NCBI GenBank assembly: GCA_024220525.1
Contig: JAMYWO010000002.1
Span: 504,696 to 540,184 of the forward strand
Origin: Cochliopodium minus
Taxonomy: Eukaryota > Discosea > Himatismenida > Cochliopodiidae
Length of the DNA: 35,489 nt
Direction: 5' to 3'
This document shows positions 1-10,227 of this stretch, in pieces; within the stretch, counting starts at the first letter, position 1, and each line of letters opens with the position of its first letter. The notes beneath the pieces are model-generated. The model was not told the DNA's origin and did no database searches. It saw only the letters and a program-made list of their open reading frames with translations. Made by a program: the position numbers and the translations under genes.

Positions 1-1128
1 TCCTCAATTGTTCGTGATTGTTTGTAAACTTTTTAAACTCATCAACTCCAATAACTACTATTGTGTTCTTTTTCTCGTCGACATTTTTGTGTTTGAGAGC
101 ATCTTCAATGACAATTTTCAGCGCATCATCTATTCCCAATCTCACATCTTTCATTTCTCCATAAAATTTTTCCCATTTACCATTGATACCCTTGTATCCT
201 GGTGATTTTTGAAAGCTAAAAAGATTTAATTAATAAATTATTAATCAAATAAACAACATTAATTATACATATCTGATGATATTATGAATTTTTCTTGAAT
301 AAATCTGTAAAAAAATTATATTACTAATTGAATACTATCCTCAATCCTGCTTCTCTTTCTAAGATCTCTTTATTCTTTTCCCTCAGATTTTGTTCATCCT
401 GAAATGGCAAATCTGTTCTTTCCAATTTCAGATTGTTCTTATTTAGACGATCAAGAACATCAGCAGGAACATCTGTTTCTCCATTGAAAGAAATATTGAC
501 ACATACAAACTGAGTGTTTGGATTATGTTTTTCATCTTTTTCTAATTTGGTGAATATTCTACTATTTAAAATTCTTGCAATTATATCAAGAAAAAAACTC
601 TTATAATGTCATTCAAAAGGAAAATTTAAATTTTAAATGGAAAATATTCAGTAATTACCTTTCCCATTCCAGATCCAGCAATCACCCCAATCATTTGCAC
701 AAGATCTTTTGGAGGTGAAGTAGTCAAAAATTCATAGACATCTCTTAATGCTATCTCATTCTCTTTATATTCCCAATTACCAATATTTCTTGCCATAGGA
801 CAAAGATCCTCATTAATTTGTCTTCTATCTTCACCAAAATAATCGACAAATAATTTTATTCTTTCAGTAACTTTATCAGGGAATTTTTCTTGCAATTTTT
901 CTTAAAATTTATTCTTAATATGATAATACTTAAAGGTATACCATTTGATTCTGCCTTTGTGCTATAGAAACAATCATAGACAACAGGAATAATATTTCCA
1001 TTCATTAGATCCATATTTTTGAAAGGATAACTATTACATTTCAATTTATATTTATTCCCATTAAAAGTTCTTATTGCAAATCTATTGAAGATTTTAGCTT
1101 TGATAAGTTTATTTGAAGTTTTTTTCAT
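1..1128 (-). CDS. P-loop NTPase, Crinkler/RHS-like (3' part beyond window)
   Basis: Four exons are joined in phase: 1128-942, 900-659, 599-325 and 215-1 (introns 41, 59 and 109 nt, all GT..AG). They give about 306 residues with no C-terminus. The Walker A motif reads GVIAGSGMGKS and is split exactly between K and S by an intron. A Walker B-like strand, IVVIGVDEF, lies near the window edge. Between them is a charged helical segment, and the N-terminal 100 residues are basic. A P-loop followed about 150 residues later by a hydrophobic VDE strand resembles the STAND-like NTPase module of Crinkler/retrotransposon-hot-spot (RHS) proteins, which form large variable families in protists. That family assignment is by resemblance only; any AAA/STAND-like ATPase would also fit. 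The ATG at 1128 is the first in frame after an AT-rich leader. Its own 3' exons lie left of position 1. Confidence 0.55.
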
Positions 1129-1130
1129 TG

Positions 1131-1190
1131 CTTTTTTTTCTTTTTATACAATAATAAATCTTTTTATACAATAATAATAAATCTTAGGTA
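1131..1190. repeat. Tandem duplication of a 20-23 bp unit
   Basis: The unit ctttttatacaataataa occurs twice back to back just upstream of the NTPase start. The second copy carries an extra ATA. It lies in the probable promoter/5' leader and may only be slippage. Confidence 0.6.
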
Positions 1191-1244
1191 CTTAAGAACA
1201 AAAAAAATGAATAATTAAAGATATAGAAATTATATGGGATAACA

Positions 1245-1431
1245 GGTAAATATGTTGATTGTAGACCAACTATTGAATAATGGGGAAAGGAGATTCATTC
1301 TGGATTTGTACCTGTTTTTGAAAATAGAAAATATGGAGGAAGAACGAATATTGTTACATCCAAGTATTGGATGTTTAATATCCCATCAAAAGATTCAGAA
1401 CCAAACAATGGAAAGAAAGAAAAATAAGAAG
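1245..1431 (+). pseudogene. Possible coding remnant with an in-frame stop
   Basis: The frame starting at 1245 reads as ordinary protein (GKYVDCRPTIE, stop, then HSGFVPVFENRKYGG and TNIVTSKYWMF) up to a TAA near 1429. One TAA interrupts it near 1278. Composition is more protein-like than the other frames, including the ATG-led frame at 1252, which is low complexity. No family is recognised. It could be a degenerate fragment or one exon of an undetected gene. Confidence 0.25.
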
Positions 1432-1723
1432 TACAAAAGAAAAAGAAAATACTAAACCAAACAAGAAGTATGTGATTATACTTGCAAAAAGGAGATAAAT
1501 AAATGTGTAGAACCCAGGCTTAATTCTTCAAAAAAAAAACATTCAATAGTCTAACCTTCTTTTATCACTGAAATGAAAAAAATTTAAAAAGCTAAAGGAA
1601 AAGAGGAGGGAAAACAAACAAGATTTTCGGCCAAAGTGTGTGAAAGAGATTCTGCGCTTGAAAAACTTTCTTTTTCTTTTCATAATTTTATTGATTTTAT
1701 TATTTTCATTGATTAATTTATTT

Positions 1724-1939
1724 ATGTTCAAACCAAAACAAATTAAATCCTTTATAAATACAAACATTAAATTTGCAAATACTAGAATTAAATTTATAAA
1801 TAAGGACCTTGATTTTTTGATTAAAGTTTTAAAAGTATTTGAGAAAACAATCCACCTCGATGTAAATTCATCTCTTATTGATACAAGTATAAATGGAAAC
1901 TCATCTGAAAAATTCGAAGCTTTAGCTTATCATTTGTAA
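1724..1939 (+). CDS. Hypothetical small ORF
   Basis: The first ATG gives 71 residues (MFKPKQIKSF to EALAYHL) ending in TAA. The frame is open upstream to about 1640 and there encodes a strongly hydrophobic helix, but that part has only a GTG to start from, so an upstream exon would be needed to include a signal anchor. The downstream part is Lys/Asn/Ile-rich with an amphipathic pattern. No family is recognised, and the opposite strand is also open (1767-1543, low complexity). It may be a chance ORF. Confidence 0.2.
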   Translation: MFKPKQIKSFINTNIKFANTRIKFINKDLDFLIKVLKVFEKTIHLDVNSSLIDTSINGNSSEKFEALAYHL

Positions 1940-3195
1940 ATTTTAAAAAAATGCTTTTTTGTTGACAAAAGAATACCCAAAATGCACATTCCAAAACACA
2001 ATTTTTTTAAATTTCAATACTAAGGAGTGAGAATGAATCATAATTTTTCAAGATTTCATAAACAAATTTTGAAATCTCATTGCCTTTGACAATTTCAATG
2101 AAGTAAGAAAAGAAATGTTAAGTTTTTATCATGAACTCCTAATAACTTGTGATTCTCTATTGACCATTCTAGTTTTAAATAATTAAACTCAATAGACATT
2201 CATCTTTTGCACTATATACTACCATTGCAAAGACCCAATCAAAAACTTTATGTATTCACTTGATTAAGAAATTGAAAAAAAATGAAAAATGCTTTTACAA
2301 AACTAAATTTTATAACAAAAAAATTGAAATGCATAAAAACCAATTTCTCCACTTAACCAATCTCAAAGCTATTGTTTGGATCAACATCTATTTCCCTCTA
2401 TTATGGGAAACGCAAAGTAAATGAATATAACATACTTCATTTAAAGAATTGCCAGGAAATCATTAAAAGTTAAAAATTTTTTTATTCTTAATTTCTAATA
2501 GATTGATCACATTGCCTTACTCAAGACTTCTAATATTATGGTTGGGGAGATAAAGCAAAGTCAAAGAAATTTTCTATTTTGAAGATTATTTGTCAAAAAT
2601 TTCACCAAATGAAGCAAGGTATTCAACTTTCATAATCTGTTAAATCAAGCCAAAAATGTTTAACTGAGCCTTATGATCAAAAAAAATTCTGTTAAATAAT
2701 TTTTTGTTCCTCTCATTCATGAATGTTGGCTGTCTTGTATTTTTCTGACGAGCACATATAAGACATTTATTTGCCTGTTTTTTCTCATATCTTTTCTTTA
2801 TTCAATTCTTTATTCTGAAAAGCTTTAAATTGAATCAAAATAAAATTAAGATGTTCAAATCTTGAAAATTCATTTTTGGAAGTTTAACACTGATTGTGCT
2901 ATCAAAACGTTTTGGGGTTAACATCTTCAACTCATTGTAGGAAGGTTTACGTTGTTTGAGATTTTTTTTTTTCACATTTACAAACTATATCTGAATTTTT
3001 ATCTTCGAACTTACAGAAAAGAAGGCAATCAAGTTCAATTTGAAAGTTTTTTCTTGAAAATTTACATTATCATTAAATGTTGATTCTTTAAAATATTTTC
3101 ATCTAGATATTCAGTTAATAAATAGGAAAAAAAAGATATATAAAACTTTTGAGAAAACAAGGAAGCTTTTTAAGAGGAGGTTTCAAAAAATTTAT
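1940..3195. other. Intergenic, no gene seen
   Basis: About 1.25 kb of AT-rich sequence with frequent stops on both strands. I see no convincing exon, RNA gene or long repeat. It lies between a doubtful plus-strand ORF and the 3' end of the RNF213-like gene, so it would hold that gene's 3' flank. Confidence 0.5.
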
Positions 3196-3201
3196 TAATT
3201 T

Positions 3202-5655
3202 TTAAAAATTATAATTTTCATCTTTTTCATCATCTTCTTCACTAAAGATGTCATTTTCATCAATGTCCTCTTCATTTTCATCAAAAATTTGTTGATTTTC
3301 AGTTTGAAGGTAAACAGAGGAAAGACTGATTTTTTTCTCTTCTTTGTTGTGTCTGTCCAACATTTCAAACAAAGAAAAAGCATGTTTTACAAACAAAACC
3401 TCAGGAATCATTTCTTCAATGATATCTTCATATTCTTGATCTGAAGGAAAAGTGGATTCTTCCCAAAGAGAATCTCTCAACAAATTATCAATAAGAGGAT
3501 GATCTGGTTTGATTGTTGAAGCTTCAAAGATGAGGTATCTGTGAATGAATCTTTTGAGACCATTTGTGAATTTGTTGCAATCTATATTTCTCTTTTCTAA
3601 ATCATCAATAAACTCTTTTTGTTTGAATTCTTGAGGAAGATCTTCTTTCATTTCTTTCAAAATCTTGTTGATGGTGGTTTTGCAAACGACAGACTCAAGT
3701 GATTCATAAAGTTTTTTGAGTTGAGAAAGTTTTATAACAGGAAAAGTGTTCAGAAGTTCTTTGTTGTTGATTCTTTCTTTCTCGTTCAAATAAGTGGTAG
3801 TGTATCCCTCCAATGAAAGTGAATTTTTATGTTTGTCTTTTGTTTTTGTCAACAAAAGGAAGATGGTTTCAACTTGAGAAATCATTTTGCTTGCTCTTTC
3901 ACATTCAAAATTGGAAATCTCTTCAGAGACAGATTGAGAAAGAGTTTCAGTTCCAATCAAATCATTCAATTTGTGCAAGATATCGTGTTTGATGTGGATT
4001 TCTCCTGCATAACAAAACTCTTCAAAATCATCACAAAGAATGAGCTTTTTCTTCCATAAAAGACTTCTCATCAACAACTTTTCCATCATTTCAAAGTCCA
4101 CTTTGAGTTGCTTTCCCTTTCCGTATTCTATTTCGTTTTCACAAAAGTTTGCAAAGTTGTTTTCTGCCCATTTCCCCAAAGAAATGATATCTTCTTCTTT
4201 TATGTTTTTGAGACTAACTGTTTCCAAAACTGAAATGTTTTTTTGAAACTGGATCATTTGAAGGGCAATCGATTCGTTTTCATTTGCTTCAATTGCAATC
4301 TTTTGAAGAAAATTATTTTGAAGTTCAGAAGATAGATAAGTGAAAGCCGCAAGGAAGTATTGACCGTCATTAAACTCTGTCATCAATAGGGTAGATAGAG
4401 ATGTTTCTGCAACCAGTTTTCCCATCTTGAAGTTTTGATCGCATTGAAAAGAAGATACATCTTCATTTATTGAATTCCAAGCGTTGGAAAGTTCAAGAAA
4501 ATTTTCTTCATTGAATGGAGCGTCTTTTAAACTTCCTTTTTGAGAATCTTTCAAATTGAAAACTTCTGCAACTGTAATTTCTCTTGCTTGATGAATGGTA
4601 ACTTTGAGTTTGAAATGTGAAGAAAGCAACTTGCTCCAATTCAAAAGAACGATAAAGTGAGAGAGGGGTTCCAATTTTTTAGAGTACTTCAATAACAAAG
4701 ACAATAAAACATTTTTTTCGGAGTTCTCCTTCAACTTGATTTGGAAGTTGTTGTAATTCAACGGAATGGTGGTTCTAAGCAAATTAAGGAAGGGAGTTTT
4801 CTCATTGGGTTCATCTGTTTCTTGAATCTTGTCAACAATGATGTGTCGAATATTCTCTGATTTTTCTTGAAGAGTTTTGATGAACTTGTTCACTTTCTCT
4901 TCCAAATTTTCTATGATGGGTTTGGAGATAATGTTTTGGAACGTCATTTCCCAGTCATTTCTGTTTATAGGAGAAGTTAAATTGGAAATGGGAGGAATGT
5001 TGGATTTGGTGAGTGAAAAGATGACTTGGTGGAACAAAGCGGAAATTTGTTTGTCTCCTACTGCCAAAATCTTTTTGAGCACTTCCCAATCATTTTTGAG
5101 ATGATCAACGACATTTTTCAAGGTGGTATCTTTTTGTAACAAGGTTGATGTGTAAATTAAGAAGTGGAGGATTCTATAAGAAGAAGGAGTGAGATCTCTT
5201 TGGGAAATGCAAGCATCTTTGTTGTTTAATGGTTCTGGCTCTTCCTTTACTCCAATTGTCTCTTCAAATTTGTTTGTTATTTGACTAACACCCCCGACGG
5301 CATTGTGATTGGTTCCTCCTGAATAAAAATTTTAGTTTTAGAAATTTTGAAAAAGATTAAATGGAGGAAAAATGAGAATTAAAGAAGGAGAAGTTAATTT
5401 ACCAATACTAGATCCACATTGGGTACATTTAGAAACTTGCATTGGTCTACCACACTCTCCTGTTATAGACAGTCAAGTTAGTTTTAAATAAAAAACTTAA
5501 TTTAATATGAAAAAATTTACCCATAAAGTAAATTTCGTTACAATTATTGCACTTCCATATTGCTGTTTTATCACTTTGACCAATAGCCTTTTCAAAGATG
5601 ATGCTCATATTCTGAGCTGAAGATGGAACATAAATATGGTTAAGAATGTTGGAGT
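3202..5655 (-). CDS. RNF213 (mysterin)-like E3 ubiquitin ligase, C-terminal part
   Basis: Exons are 5655-5521 (5' end cut at the N), 5459-5403 and 5318-3202, joined in phase, giving about 770 residues to a TAA. The first two exons plus the start of the third encode a Cys-rich module: WKCNNCNEIYFMGECGRPMQ, then SKCTQCGSSIG. This matches the RZ-type zinc finger of RNF213/ZNFX1/NFX1 (C..(G)H.Y..GECG.P...S.C..C). It is followed by about 700 residues of helical sequence with no known motif and an acidic tail (EENEEDIDENDIFSEEDDE). In RNF213 the RZ finger also precedes a long helical C-terminal domain of similar size. Family members run to several thousand residues with AAA+ units and a RING upstream. 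All of that is missing here because block 1 ends at the N. The usual Gly-His of the first zinc ligand pair is replaced by Cys-Asn. Confidence 0.8.
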
Positions 5656-5656
5656 N
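5656..5656. other. Single N at a probable contig junction (block 1/2)
   Basis: One ambiguous base separates unique RNF213-like coding sequence on the left from a (TTTTTA)n tract on the right. The left gene loses its 5' part here, and nothing to the right continues it. This indicates a join between unrelated sequences. Confidence 0.7.
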
Positions 5657-5700
5657 TATTTTTATTTTTATTTTTATTTTTATTTTTATTTTTATTTTTA

Positions 5701-5730
<30 letters not shown>
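5657..5730. repeat. (TTTTTA)n hexamer tract
   Basis: About twelve copies of a TTTTTA hexamer with one short unit near the end. The same hexamer forms the last 75 bp before the N at 32732, inside the intron of what appears to be the same SEL1L-like gene. Confidence 0.9.
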
Positions 5731-5731
<1 letters not shown>

Positions 5732-5770
5732 TTCAATTTAAATTTTAATTCATTGTGATTTTTTTAATAG

Positions 5771-8700
5771 TCAGTATCTGCTGACCTCCATTTCCCAAGC
5801 GCTATTACTAACTATGGCTTAATGTAATTTAAAAAATAGAAAATAAACAAAAAATTAAAAAATTTTAAATTAAAAAATTATAATTAAAACATAAAATTTA
5901 ACTAACAAAAAAAATTAAAGATATAAATTTGAAAAAAAAAACATAAAATATTTCTTCTAAATTGAGCAAAATTTTTTATTATTTTATAGGAACCAATTTG
6001 GACTAGGTGTGGAAGCAAACCCTATGGTGGGATTTGGGTACTACAAAAAAGCAGCTGAATTGAAAGAGAGAACTGCAAATTATTTTTTGGCTGTTAATTA
6101 TTTGACAGGGTTGGAAAGTCTGCCTTCATCTTGTACCGAAGCAGGTATAACCTTATAATTGAAAAAAAAATTCAAAAATTTAAAAATCAAAAAAAATTTA
6201 AAAATCAAAAAAATTTAAAAATCCAAAAAAAATTAAAAAAATTTGTTATTTAAAAAAATTTGTTATTTAAAAAAATCAATTTAATTAAAAAGATATTCAA
6301 TTTAAATTTTCAAGTAAAAAAAATTTTAAAGTAAAAAATTTTAGGGTTATTTCTCAGTATTATATAACAAGAACAGAAATGAGGAGAGGATTGAATTGTT
6401 TTTTGGAGGCTAACATCGACTGTTCCTTCATTTCTTATTTATTGTCATCTGAGTATGGGTAAGTTTGACTCTAATTTAGATTTTTTTTTTCACAACAATT
6501 TTTAAATTTTTTTTATTTTTTTTATTTTTTAAAAATTTCTTTTTTTACTTTTTTTTTATTTTTTTATTTTTTTATTTTTTTATTTTTTATTTTTTATTTT
6601 TTTATTTTTTTATTTTTTATTTTTTTATTTTTTATTTTTTATTTTTTATTTTTATTTTTATTTTTATTTTTTATTTTATTTTATTTTATTTTTGATTTTT
6701 TTGATTTTTTTATTTTTTTATTTTTATTTTTTATTTTATTTTATTTTATTTTATATTATTTTATTTTTGATTTTTTTTATTTTTTATTTTATTTTATTTT
6801 ATTTTGTTTTTTGTTTTTTGTTTTTTGTTTTTTGTTTTTTGTTTTTTATTTTTAAAAGTTTTTTTTGATATGAATAATTTTTTATTTTTATTTTTATGAA
6901 TTGTTTTATTTTTTGGTTTTTTTTTTTTTATTATTTTCAAAAAATGTTTTAAATGATTTTACCTGTCAAGTTTTTTAGCAGTGCACATGTTTGGAGGAAC
7001 ACCATTGTCACCATAGAACATGGCGTAAACTCTCAAATCGAAACGGTTTCTATCAATTGCTATTTTATAACGGTCTATCGTTCTTTGGTCCACTCCTGCA
7101 TCATGAATTGTTGTAATTCCATATCTACAAATAAAAAATATCAAAAAGAATTTTTTTAAAAAATTTTTAAATTAAAATAAATTAAAAAATTAAAAATTAA
7201 AAAATTAAAAATAAAAAACAAATAAATAAAATGAAATAAAATGAAATAAAAAAATTAATACAATTAAAAAAAAAATTCTAATAATTTTAAATTAAAAAAA
7301 GTGTGAAAAAAATGAAAAATAAATTCAAAAAAATCGATTATTTTTTAAAAAAAATTAACAATAAAAAATAATATTAATAACAATAAAGTATCATTAATAA
7401 TGCAAAATAAATTAAAAAGTAAGTCAAATAATTTTTAAAAAAAAATTTAGAAGAAAAAAGAAAAAAGAAAATTAATAATAAATATAAAAATAAATAAATT
7501 GGAAATAAAATGAAATTAGTAATAAAAATAATAAATAAAATTAAAAATTAAAAATAAATTAAAAATTAAAATAAATTAAAAATTAAAAATTAAAATAAAT
7601 TAAAAATAAAAAATAAATTTTTTTAAAGAGATTTTATTACTGTTTACATTGCTCAGTACCATAAGTGATGGCTTGGTCAATTTGTCTGTTGGAGATAGGA
7701 GGAATCTTTTCGGTGATGATACTCATTGCCAAATCTATGAATATTCCTGTTGCTGTTCCATTTTCAAATCTATTTATTCAATAGAAAATTGAGAAATTAA
7801 AAAATAAACTCAAAAAATAAAATAATAATTAAGAAATAAATTAAATAATCAAAAGAAATAAAAAAAATAAAATAAATAAAATAAAATAAAATTTTTAAAA
7901 AATCAAATATTGAAAAAATAAATTAAAAAAAAAAAAATAAAGTCAACTATAAAAATTAAAATTAAAAAAGAAATAAAATAATCAATCTTTTAATTAATAA
8001 AAATTACCTTATGATTTCTCCACCTTGAGGATTCTCATCGGGAATAGTGGTTTTGTCAATGGCAGCAGAATTGGCCCAACCAGCATGCCCATCGATTCTC
8101 TCCAACCAAACAGGGTTTTCGGGGAAATGAGCATCCAAATCATAACGAGTAGGAAAGTTTGCATCTTCCCACCTTGTTTGGTCCCTTTATTTAAAACAGT
8201 TTTTTTATTTTTTATTTTTTATTTTTTATTTTTTATTTTTTATTTTTTATTTTTTATTTTTTATTTTTTATTTTTTATTCTAGGAACTTGAATGCTATGA
8301 ACGATTTCCTTTTTCTCGTTCAGAATTTTGATGTCCAATCCAAACTTAAATTGTCAACTCATCTCAACGAATCTCTTTCTCTTCCATGGGAAAAACAAAC
8401 ATTCGACGGAGGTTCGTTGTACTTGGAACACTTTGAAGTTCCAGAGGAACCTAAAGAGCAGACTCTAGTTGAAAAAATGCAAGCTGATCTCTTCAAAATT
8501 GAAGAAGAAAAGCCTGAAAACGTTGAAGATACTCAACCTAAAAAGAAAATAGGAATTGAAGGTACATATATTTTTTTTTTTCATTTTTTTTTTATTCATT
8601 TTTGTTAAATTTTTTTCATTTTTGTTTTTCGTTTTATTATTTTTCATTTTTCTACATTTGAATTATTTTTTTTAGATATCTTCTCTAGCTACAAAAGACT

Positions 8701-10057
8701 TTCCAAAATGTTCAAAAAATACGTGAAACTGTTTTCGACAGTTTCTCAAATTGAAGTCGACAAGCAACAGTCCACTTATTACGACTTCCTCGACAACAGC
8801 TCACAAGCAACTCGAGTTCTGGACGAAGGGCTCTCCAACGACGAGATAGAACAGCTGGAGTTCATCGTGGATGGGGTCAATGACCTTTTGGACGGTCAAA
8901 TGGAGGAAAAAGTGAAGGTGATAGATCTTACCGACAAAACAATCAAGGGAAAGAGTATCGAGGTTGCTGGTGTCAATATCTCTTTGGATGAACTTGGTAT
9001 TGATGGTGTCAATGTTACTTTGGATGATATTGTCATCAGTGAAGTTAATTTCAATTTGGATGATGTTGTCAATGTTGAAGATTCTTCTCTTTCTGCTTCT
9101 GGGACAATTGCCACTCAAGAAATTCAAAAAGAAACAAATACAGACACTAAAGTTGACAAGGATGTTGTGACACTAAATGAAGAAACAAAAGTGAATGAAG
9201 AAAAATTGAGAGAAAATGAAGTGACTCCTTTCAAAATTGACAAAGAAGTAACAGAAAGTCAAGGAGAAGATGTTCCTCCTTTATCAAAATCTTCCGAAAT
9301 TCCTCCCAAACATGAAAACCAAATTGAAAATGAAAACTTTACAAAAATTGAAAAGTTATTTATTGATAAAAAAGCAACCACCTCTGCCTCTGATGACCAT
9401 CAAATTAAGGATTTGTCGAACACAAGTCTCATAGATGAACCTCACTCTCCAAATTGGGCCCAGTTTCTTCGCAATACCACTTATGTTATTGAAGCAGACC
9501 TTCCACAGCCCCTTCTTTTCACCAAGATAAGGAAGTTATTGTTGCATCCTCAAGAAATGTTAGAGATGGATGAATCTCTCAAGAATCAACTCGTCTTTAA
9601 TACTGTCAAAAACATCCATCACTGCAGGGACGAACCTTCCTCCTTCATCAAAAACATCTTCACCCTCAAACTCGGAGATCTTTTTTACTACGGGCTCGGA
9701 GTTGAATCTAACTTTACTGAGGCCTTTTTGCACTATCACGATCACATCCTCTTTTGTAACGAGAACAAGATCAACACCACTCATTTTTACCAGTCTCACT
9801 TTAATTTGGGTTATCATTATCAACATGGTATTGGTGTAGATAAGAATCTTTCTCTTTCTTTTTATCATTACAACTTCCTTGCTAACAGCACTTCTCCTCC
9901 TATATGGTTGGCTCACAAGTGCGCTCTTTTTTCTCTCCATTTCCATTCTTTCCGCTTCTCCTTCTACTTCTTCGTTCTTGATTCTGAGTCCCTTGTCCTC
10001 TTGTTCCTTTCCCTCTCTTTGTTTGTTCTTTTATATTTAAAATTCAAAAGGAATTAA
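5771..10057 (+). CDS. SEL1L/HRD3-like ERAD protein, C-terminal half
   Basis: Exons are 5771-5823, 5990-6144, 6345-6458, 8284-8561 and 8676-10057. The first three encode Sel1 repeats with the C-terminal SEL1L signature: NYGLMNQFGLGVEANP, YYKKAAEL, SSCTEA, ISQYY. Exon four and most of exon five are a Sel1-free acidic insert of about 320 residues. Two final Sel1 repeats follow (KLGDLFYYGLGVESNFTEAF and NLGYHYQHGIGVDKNLSLSF). A C-terminal hydrophobic helix then ends in KFKRN, as expected for a type I ER membrane protein that recruits substrates to the Hrd1 ubiquitin ligase. The 5' half appears to be the gene at 30650-32643. A one-nucleotide frame conflict exists between exons 5990-6144 and 6345-6458. 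Intron 6459-8283 contains a reverse-strand amidohydrolase fragment. Confidence 0.75.
6480..6950. repeat. Long degenerate (ATTTTT)n / (GTTTTTT)n low-complexity tract
   Basis: Almost pure T/A with short units (ATTTT, ATTTTT, ATTTTTT, and a run of GTTTTTT near 6805-6847). It separates the SEL1L-like exon ending at 6458 from the YtcJ-like exon ending at 6963. A tract like this is a likely place for assembly to slip or join wrong sequences. Confidence 0.85.
6963..8184 (-). pseudogene. YtcJ-like amidohydrolase (family 3) fragment, both ends missing
   Basis: Three exons, 8184-8008, 7769-7641 and 7124-6963, join in phase through normal GT..AG introns, giving about 155 residues. They match the middle of YtcJ-type metal-dependent amidohydrolases: FPTRYDLD, PVWLERIDGHAGWANSAA, GGEIIR, NGTATGIFIDLAMS, YGITTIHDAGVDQ, LRVYAM. 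The N-terminal HxH metal site and the C-terminal His/Asp metal ligands are absent because the gene stops in low-complexity tracts on both sides. No stop codon or frameshift lies within the exons, so decay is not visible. It sits reversed inside intron 6459-8283 of the SEL1L-like gene. It is either a fragment of a nested or inserted gene or a piece misplaced by assembly. Introns at 7642-7768 and especially 7125-7640 are nearly pure A/T. Confidence 0.75.
8196..8280. repeat. (ATTTTTT)n heptamer tract
   Basis: About eleven copies of a 7-bp unit, running up to the acceptor (ttctag) of the SEL1L-like exon at 8284. It forms the right border of the YtcJ-like fragment. Confidence 0.9.
8950..9090 (+). 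repeat. Short tandem peptide repeat in the SEL1L-like acidic insert
   Basis: The protein carries three to four degenerate units of about 12 residues: GVNISLDELGID, GVNVTLDDIVIS, EVNFNLDDVV. At DNA level the unit is about 36 bp with the core ggtgtcaat..ttggatgat. It lies in a region otherwise rich in Glu/Lys/Thr and looks like recent internal expansion of a disordered luminal loop. Confidence 0.65.
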
Positions 10058-10227
10058 ATTCATTGTTCATAACTTTATCTGAAGAGGATATTTTTTTTCT
10101 TTAACTTTTAACCCGAAATTCAAATTTGAATAAAAGAAACGATAAAGAGAAATTTAATCATGACATGTAAAATAATACTCAAAACAACAATAATTCAGTT
10201 AAAATATTATATTCAAAAAAAAAAAAA

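Noticed and set aside
3829-5104. Plus-strand ORFs inside the RNF213-like gene
   Set aside because: They lie wholly within a long coding exon on the minus strand and have no family resemblance.
6480-8280. CRISPR-like or satellite array
   Set aside because: The repeats are simple T/A microsatellites without spacers, and the genome is eukaryotic.
8801-9946. Minus-strand and second-frame open stretches over the SEL1L-like acidic insert
   Set aside because: They mirror the repeat-rich plus-strand exon, which joins conserved Sel1 repeats and the membrane anchor.
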